Shown here piece by piece: positions 58,952 to 64,000 of a DNA stretch of 64,000 bases. This DNA comes from Imbricaverruca yamaguchii. Its lineage: Eukaryota; Arthropoda; Thecostraca; Neoverrucidae. The notes under the pieces are model-generated. The model was given only the letters and a program-made list of their open reading frames with translations, searched no databases and was not told the origin of the DNA. How positions within the stretch are numbered: the first letter of the stretch is position 1; every line of letters starts with the position of its first letter. The stretch covers positions 744,001 through 808,000 of the forward strand of contig JAOTOL010001660.1 in assembly GCA_034440575.1 (NCBI GenBank). Direction: 5' to 3'. The position numbers and the translations under genes were made by a program.

Positions 58952-60190
58952 ATGATGTATCGTTATCGCTGTGATCCGTTCGAGAAGCCCAAAACACGTA
59001 TGAAGAAGAATTTGCGAACGATATCTGATCATTTATTCCAAGTGGTGAATGACGAACACGTCGGAAAGGGATATCTGCTATGTGTTATTTGTCTTGCTGC
59101 GCTGAAGAAAGGTCCCAGCATCCTGCAGGTGTGTGTACCTATCACCACAATGCGAAGCTAATGGTGCGAAACTACGAACGAACCATAAGGGACACTACGA
59201 ACGAAACATGTATGATGGAAAACGGCCTCAATTTCCCTTGGGAGCAGGACGTCCTTTCCTTCTTAGAATTAGTAGAGGACGAGTACGGGGACAACATAAA
59301 CATGGAGGACACCATCATGCACAAACAGCGAGCTAAAGCTGATCGTTGTACATTGCTCGATCATATTGAGCTGCGTGACGCGTTTATGACGACCTTGTCT
59401 AATACGATCCGCAAACTGACCAGACATAATGTTTCTAAGGAACAGGGGAGTACTTTTCAGGATTTGAAGGATTCAGTCGGTGTGGGCGAGGCAGCAGTTG
59501 TAGGCGATTTTGTCGATAACTATGCCTGTGTTGTACTGGATGAGGGACAGAGTTATCGTTGGTACGCTCCTCGAGTGACGGTTCATCCCTTTGCAGCTTA
59601 TTGGAAAGAGGACAACTCCACAGTACATTCGAGTTTATGTGTTACATCCGATGCACTGAAGGACAATGCTGCTATTCTCCACGCGTTCTTACAACAGTTC
59701 CTATTTTGAAGTAACGCGTCCCTGGTTTCAAAAAGATTCACTACGTTTCAGACGGATGCATCCGTCAGTACAAGAACCGTTTCGATTTTGTGAGCCTTTG
59801 CCGTCACCGTGAAGATTTCGATGTTGACTGCGAGTGGCACTTTTTCGGTACCTTCCATGACAAGAGCGTATGCGATGTGTCGGTGGTACAGTGAAAAGAG
59901 CGACGGCTATGGAGAGTTTGAGACGACCTAGCCAGGACCAGGTTCTGAGTGTTGAAGATATGCACTGGTTTCTTAGTGAACAATTAATTTCGTCATTCAC
60001 TTCTTATTTGTTTCCAAAGTGACTGAATCACTTATAGAGCGGTTCGCCAAGGCTCTCACCGTCGAGGGCACATAAAGGATTCATAAGTATATACCAGTTG
60101 ACCGGTTTCACATCATTGCCTCCGAACTATCATCCAGTACTGTAGGAGTTCATGTTCGCGTTTATGGGGATGAGGCGGTAAGCGATAAGA
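58952..60190 (+). pseudogene. Decayed DDE-type transposase of the 16-bp-array element
   Basis: Blocks in order: RCDPFEKPKTRMKKNLRTIS (58964 on, frame 2); WEQDVLSFLELVEDEYGD and GDFVDNYACVVLDEGQSYRW then RVTVHPFAAYWKEDN (59080-59709, frame 1); KIHYVSDGCIRQYKNRFDF and CEWHFFGTFHDKSVCD (59733 on, frame 3); then GVGGTVKRA after a further one-base shift. Asp in GDFVDNY, Asp in VSDG and Glu in CEWHFF are the likely DDE triad (inference from order and from similar unnamed proteins in invertebrates). At least three frameshifts make it non-functional. The C-terminal part continues to about 60190. Confidence 0.75.
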
Positions 60191-60439
60191 TGTGGTTGAT
60201 TTTAGGCGATCAAGTGTGAGCGAATGTAGGAATGCCAATACAAAAACGCGTGATGATATTTGCATTGGTTTGTAGATACGCGATTTTGTTGTTGGAGAAT
60301 TCGTTTGACCTTATGTCGATATTATTGTTATTATGCATATATGTGCATATGGTGGTATGTTGCCAATGTTTGTTTTTAACTTTGCATGTGAAGTGAAAAA
60401 ATGTTGGCATATTAATGCTACCACTAAAAACTATCTACG

Positions 60440-60665
60440 CTAAGAGATCAGGAGATACATAGATCAAGAGATACATAGATCAAGAGATACATAGATCAAG
60501 AGATACATAGATCAAGAGATACATAGATCAAGAGATGCAGATATCAAGAGATGCAGATATTAAGAGATGCAGATATCAAGAGATGCAGATATCAAGAGAT
60601 GCAGATATCAAGAGATGCAGATATCAAGAGATGCAGATATCAAGAGATGCAGATATCAAGAGATG
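60440..60665 (+). repeat. 16-bp array, right terminus of the long copy
   Basis: AGATCAAGAGATACAT units followed by AGATGCAGATATCAAG units. It is much more homogeneous than the cognate array at 28550-28875. Confidence 0.95.
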
Positions 60666-60709
60666 ATCAAGAGCTGCGACGGTCGGGGAGGGAAGAGGTA
60701 GGGGAGTGG

Positions 60710-60853
60710 GCTGGTTGTTGGTTTCACGACGCATCGACCGTTGAGTCATGTAGCGTCGCCAATCTCTCACGCCGATTGGTCGCGGGCGAAGAGTAGCGAC
60801 AGGTGAGGCTCGAACCCACAACCTTTCGATTGTGAGACGGGGAACTTACCCGG
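60710..60853 (-). mobile_element. tRNA-derived SINE (family 1)
   Basis: The reverse complement shows CCGTCTCACAATCGAAAGGT, B box GGGTTCGAGCCTC, and CTCTTCGCCCGCGACCAATC. It abuts the end of the 16-bp array. Confidence 0.88.
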
Positions 60854-60984
60854 GTGGGGGAGTGAGAATTGGACGTCACCGTCAATGCACCTTGGGAAGC
60901 TCGGCATCAGTTAACTGGCCGGGCTGGCTGGGTCAAGCCGCCTCGTTCACTCAACACTCACCGCACATGCACGACGTCACGTGA

Positions 60985-61170
60985 GGGGCGGGGATGGCCG
61001 AGTGATTAAGGTGTCGGACTATGGGTACCAAAGGTCCCGGGTTCGACTCTAGCGCCACCCAGGACATTTCCCAATCCCGCGGCCCACCGGCGAAACAGTG
61101 TGGGCGGCGCCATTAGCCGTGAATGTGCATAAAGTGTGTCGTGAACCAACCAATAAACAAACAAACAAAC
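60985..61170 (+). mobile_element. tRNA-derived SINE (family 2) with clear target duplication
   Basis: The head GGGGCGGGGATGGCCGAGTG, B box GGGTTCGACTC, and tail CCAATAAACAAACAAACAAA. GACGTCACGTGA lies on both sides (60973-60984 and 61171-61182), a 12-bp duplication typical of target-primed insertion. This is the best preserved copy of its family here. Confidence 0.93.
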
Positions 61171-61182
61171 GACGTCACGTGA

Positions 61183-61730
61183 CATCGGCGGTTGGACCGA
61201 CTCGGGCTCAACGACCTGACTCGTGCTGAGTCAACAAATGGTCCCTTTCGGTTTGAAGTGCGAGCCAGGGTTGGAGTATTGAATAAATCACTTGCAGGGA
61301 CCCCCAATCCGTTGATGGAGCGAAGATGCATTGGAGAGCTGACTGGACTGATCCATCTGGTCCCATTTCAAAGTTTCTTGTTATTGGAGGGGCTCAATCG
61401 GACTTTAGAGAGGCTTAACTGAATATTGGAGGAGTCCAGTATCCTCAAAGGGATGGGAAGCTCCAGCTGTGGTGTGCGAGATAGGAAACTGCACGAAGAA
61501 CTGTCATAAGCCAACTTAATTATCTTACCGAGTGGTTTTCGCTCGAACTTGCAGATCCACACACGAGAACCACGCTGCTAAACGATACTAATAGCCGTGC
61601 AATCACTCGTCCGGTACTCATGACGTCATTTATTCACTTTATTTGGCATAGGACGACGGCTGCCTCACTGGATACCGTGTGAGCAACGATTGAGCCAAGG
61701 TTCGACACACGATCGATTCCACTGACCACA
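61183..61730. other. Unrecognised DNA
   Basis: No supported gene. Confidence 0.35.
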
Positions 61731-61749
61731 CTGGGCGGAAAACAGAAGT

Positions 61750-62390
61750 AAGTGGCTATCAGTCAGACCATTGGCCACACGCACCGGAAGGAAGAAGTGC
61801 CTATCAATCAGATCCATTAGCCACACGCAGCGGAAGGAAGAAGTGCCCATCAGCTAGATCCATTGTCCTCACGCAGTGGAAGACAGACGTGCCAACCAGC
61901 AGATCCATTGTCCTCACGCAGTGCAAGACAGACGTGCCAACCAGCAGATCCATTGTCCTCACGCAGTGCAAGACAGACGTGCCAACCAGCAGATCCATTG
62001 TCCTCACGCAGTGCAAGACAGACGTGCCAACCAGCAGATCCATTGTCCTCACGCAGTGCAAGACAGACGTGCCAACCAGCAGATCCATTGTCCTCAGGCA
62101 GTGGAAGACAGACGTGCCAACCAGCAGATCCATTGTCATCACGCAGTGGAAGACAGACGTGCCAACCAGCAGATCCATTGTCCTCACGCAGTGGAAGACA
62201 GACGTGCCAACCAGCAGATCCATTGTCATCACGCAGTGGAAGACAGACGTGCCAACCAGCAGATCCATTGTCCTCACGCAGTGGAAGACAGACGTGCCAA
62301 CCAGCAGATCCATTGTCCTCACGCAGTGGAAGACAGACGTGCCAACCAGCAGATCCATTGTCATCACGCAGTGGAAGACAGTCATCACCC
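61750..62390. repeat. 45-bp minisatellite
   Basis: About twelve regular units of CAGATCCATTGTCCTCACGC then AGTG(G/C)AAGACAGACGTGCCAACCAG, plus older diverged units at the left edge. Because 45 is divisible by three, five long frames on both strands stay open (up to 271 codons, minus strand). I see no independent sign that any is translated. Confidence 0.93.
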
Positions 62391-62940
62391 AGGTCGCTGC
62401 GATGGCATGTTGCTGTTGACATGTACGATTACATATCTTGGGCCATAATTGCTGCAGGGATCTGAACCATGTTCTCCTTCCCCCGCCCACTAACCCTGCG
62501 CTCTTCCGAAGAAGTAAGAACTCGGCAGTTTTTTCTCCATCCGACGGAAAACCCACAGAGAAACTGACATTCCAAATGGATGTTGTTTTTGTCGCGTTCT
62601 CCCAGCTGGGTTTCCACACATTTGACGCACCGCTTGATACCGCATATCAAATACGATCCTGAGATTGCTGAGGCGTCCATCCCACCACAATGAGGCGGAC
62701 ATCTAGTGCCAGGATCAACGCTGTTCAGAAAATTGTGTCAGACTGCATCCAAAATGTGTCAGACGCGTGTCAGGCATCAGAATAACACGATGTCACAGCA
62801 TGCGCTGTTCCCGGGGTGTGTCGTCGCTGGTGTGAAATTGTAAGGTGAGTGGTGAAAGCGACCTTCAGTAGCCTGAACGGGGGCGCCGGCCATCCCGCAA
62901 GTTATCCCGCCATTTTTGAGCCGGGGAAGCTGGGCGCGCG
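62391..62940. other. Flank of the arrays; unrecognised frames
   Basis: A minus-strand frame (62680-62429) has CGIKRCVKCVE and further Cys residues, but no family match or splice context that I can defend. Confidence 0.3.
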
Positions 62941-63296
62941 TCAGACTACCACCGCCGTACCACTGCTGTACCACCGCCGTACCACCGCCGTACCACTGCC
63001 GTACCACTGCCGTACCACCGCCGTACCACCGCCGTACCACCGCCGTACCACCGCCGTACCACCGCCGTACCACCGCCGTACCACTGCCGTACCACTGCCG
63101 TACCACTGCCGTACCACCGCCGTACCACCGCCGTACCACTGCCGTATCACCGCCGTACCACCGCCGTACCACCCAGCCGTACCACTGTCGTACCACCGCC
63201 GTACCACCGCCGTACCACCGCTGTACCACTGTCGTACCACCGACGTACCACCGCCGTACCACCGCCGTACCACCCAGTCGTACCACCCAGCCGCAC
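62941..63296. repeat. 11-bp minisatellite
   Basis: About thirty units of TACCACCGCCG, with (C/T)TGCCG and TGTCG variants. The 11-base unit cycles the frame, giving Pro/Tyr/His/Arg-rich and Gly/Val/Arg/Trp-rich shadows on both strands with an 11-residue period. Confidence 0.95.
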
Positions 63297-64000
63297 TTCA
63301 ATGAGGCTGTAATGAGCTTACACCCGGCACACACTCCCACATGGCGAAAGTTGAAGACATGTTTGAAGAGATATAGTAATACTAATGGCTTCACCCATAC
63401 CAGGGATATAAATATATTATTACAAAGGAATCCTTCAGTTATGAAAAGGGTTCCAATTCCAGCGAGAAGTGTGACTTTGGAAGTGCTTATACTGCGATGA
63501 TAGTTATTATTCAGTTGCACATATTGCTGTTGGTCATAGGCGCGTCCAGGGGGCCTGCCGTGTCCAACGTGGCCAGGGTGGCCAACACCCAGGGGGCCTG
63601 CCGACGAGGTGAACATTGCGTCCGGAAAATGCCACAATTCTGACACAACTGGTGAAATATAGCCGTTCGACCAGCTCGAAGAAGCGACGAAGAGTCAAAT
63701 AAGGCCATGTCTGACGACGCACTCATGGCGGGATACAAAGCTGCACACATGCACTGACCTCCTATACGGTGTTCTCTTTTTCCACGAAGGTGCAAACAGG
63801 TAACTCGTCATCGCGTTTAATTCATGGCGATTCCTAGCGTCTGCATGTGCAGACTTTGCTATTTTAAATTGCAATTATAAACGAGTGTTTAGCGCCGGCT
63901 ATCCATGCCAAATACAGCACATCGTTTTGCAGCCGCACTGCGTCGCATATCACCCGACTCACCACTCCAAATTTGATCCTCTCATTGCTGACAGTAGCTT
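63297..64000. other. Unrecognised DNA
   Basis: Minus-strand frames around 63795-63511 show no family I know. GGGGGCCTGCCG(A/T) is partly duplicated at 63549 and 63593. Confidence 0.3.

Larger units (their letters stand above)
53967..60665 (+). mobile_element. 16-bp-array element, long copy (about 6.7 kb)
   Basis: It begins GTGACATATCAGAATGTCCA and the 16-bp array, then a body colinear with 25190-28030, then an extra 2.57 kb (57378-59944) with a DDE-type transposase, and ends in a second 16-bp array (60440-60665). I do not recognise a named superfamily. No target duplication could be defined because both ends are arrays. Confidence 0.75.

Noticed and set aside
60985..61060. Functional tRNA gene
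   Set aside because: The A and B boxes are present, but the cloverleaf is incomplete. The sequence continues into a shared SINE body with an AAAC tail and target duplication.
61804..62619. 271-codon minus-strand frame and matching plus-strand frames
   Set aside because: The 45-bp array keeps five frames open at once. There is no independent support from domain or splice signals.
62777..63646. 289-codon Gly/Val/Arg/Trp-rich frame
   Set aside because: It is a product of an 11-bp array and its complement. It has the low complexity expected of the repeat and no known domain.

Overview
The window is a piece of a repeat-rich animal nuclear genome. Only one conserved host gene can be reconstructed: an 11-exon, minus-strand homologue of human C12orf4/FERRY3, with spliceosomal introns in consistent phase. 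The rest is tandem arrays, tRNA-derived SINEs, DNA transposons, a Penelope-like retroelement fragment and large segmental duplications. Degenerate TTAGG/CCTAA-type stretches (39.0-39.7 kb and 49.3-49.6 kb) and the kinds of mobile elements seen suggest an invertebrate, perhaps an arthropod. The species cannot be named from sequence alone.

Region 1 (about 2.4-16.0 kb, minus strand): FERRY3. The predicted coding exons are 15987-15831, 15289-15150, 14922-14741, 13533-13437, 12486-12374, 11869-11696, 10922-10804, 8598-8363, 8013-7882, 5914-5789 and 2520-2431. They sum to 1566 bases (521 codons plus stop), and every junction is GT-AG with matching phase. Several introns hold tandem arrays whose units are copies of the neighbouring exon end together with its splice site. 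This occurs at the exon 3 donor, exon 5 acceptor, exon 5 donor and exon 6 donor. Other introns hold unrelated arrays (26 bp, about 78 bp and 52 bp units) and SINEs.

Region 2 (16.1-19.1 kb): a GC-rich hAT-like DNA transposon with TAGGGTG/TAGGATG inverted ends sits inside a (TA)n microsatellite. Its transposase is broken. Regions 19-24.6 kb and 29-37 kb are mostly unrecognised, AT-rich DNA. They contain a SINE, a small hAT-type non-autonomous element (23477-24325) with an 8-bp target duplication, two candidate first exons, several near-perfect short palindromes, and a Penelope-like GIY-YIG fragment followed by a hammerhead-ribozyme motif.

Region 3 (24.6-28.9 kb and 53.96-60.67 kb): two direct copies of a transposon-like element flanked at both ends by tandem arrays of 16-bp period. 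The right copy keeps a decayed DDE-type transposase gene. The left copy is an internally deleted derivative.

Region 4 (37.2-52.4 kb): a large inverted repeat with arms 37.18-42.50 and 52.37-47.56 kb and a spacer of about 5 kb. It is built around a second hAT-like transposon (41133-44887) with 8-bp target duplication ATGCACAT. Each arm has lost a different segment. The window ends with 45-bp and 11-bp arrays that open long spurious reading frames.

The mobile elements do not form an operon or pathway. They document a history of insertion, nested deletion, inversion and slippage around one housekeeping gene.
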